NCBI GenBank assembly: GCA_905212345.1
Contig: CAJMEC010000047.1
Span: 1-13,933 of the forward strand
Direction: 5' to 3'
Length of the DNA stretch: 13,933 nucleotides
Origin: an uncultured Sutterella sp.
GTDB taxonomy: Bacteria; Pseudomonadota; Gammaproteobacteria; Burkholderiales; Burkholderiaceae_F
How positions within the stretch are numbered: position 1 is the stretch's first letter; every line of letters begins with the position of its first letter. The position numbers and the translations under genes are program-made. Below the pieces are notes generated by a model, which was given only the letters and a program-made list of their open reading frames with translations, was not told where the DNA came from and made no database searches. This document shows, piece after piece, positions 13,929-13,933 of this stretch.

Positions 13929-13933
13929 GTCTT

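Noticed and set aside
1..13933. CRISPR array, insertion sequence, toxin-antitoxin pair or phage genes
   Set aside because: I looked for repeated spacers, transposase motifs, terminal inverted repeats and small paired genes and found none.

Overview
The window is a stretch of ordinary bacterial chromosome, densely packed and dominated by core genes. The protein families and gene order point to a betaproteobacterium of the order Burkholderiales: an FNR-type regulator next to hemN, alaS followed directly by a TusA-type gene, a BPSS1780-like membrane protein, and polA close by. The moderate base composition and the anaerobic flavour (FNR, oxygen-independent HemN) would suit a gut-associated member such as Sutterellaceae, but that is inference. 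I see no insertion sequence, prophage, CRISPR array, tRNA or rRNA.

Layout. Positions 1-1735 (minus strand) hold fnr and, 10 bases downstream, the 5' part of an MltD-like lytic transglycosylase that runs off the left edge. The divergent hemN (1943-3337, plus) shares with fnr a regulatory region that contains a perfect inverted repeat matching an FNR box. A 308-base gap with several hairpins (3338-3645) separates hemN from a convergent minus-strand pair: a small exported, lysine/arginine-rich protein of unknown function (4843-5277) and a MetC-like cystathionine beta-lyase (3646-4815).

Divergent from that pair is alaS (5511-8132), with a TusA-like sulfurtransferase gene starting 2 bases after it and a strong bidirectional terminator at 8375-8421. 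Facing it on the minus strand are a BPSS1780-like membrane protein (8430-9200) and a small secreted protein with a DUF2782-like segment (9204-9665). On the plus strand follow a major facilitator transporter (9854-11038) and polA (11111-13870), with a nested hairpin at the right edge.

How the genes fit together. FNR probably senses oxygen through a 4Fe-4S cluster and activates hemN, so that haem can be made without oxygen; the transglycosylase may be co-transcribed with fnr. The other genes are housekeeping: methionine synthesis, alanyl-tRNA charging, sulfur relay, DNA repair and replication.

Most notable observations: (1) DNA polymerase I keeps the 5'-nuclease and polymerase active sites but has lost every recognisable catalytic residue of the 3'-5' proofreading site. 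(2) FNR differs from the E. coli protein at two positions known there to set oxygen sensitivity (D154 to Q152, L28 to R26). (3) The small protein upstream of metC has a Tat-like signal peptide and an extremely charged tail. I found no convincing new multi-gene system.
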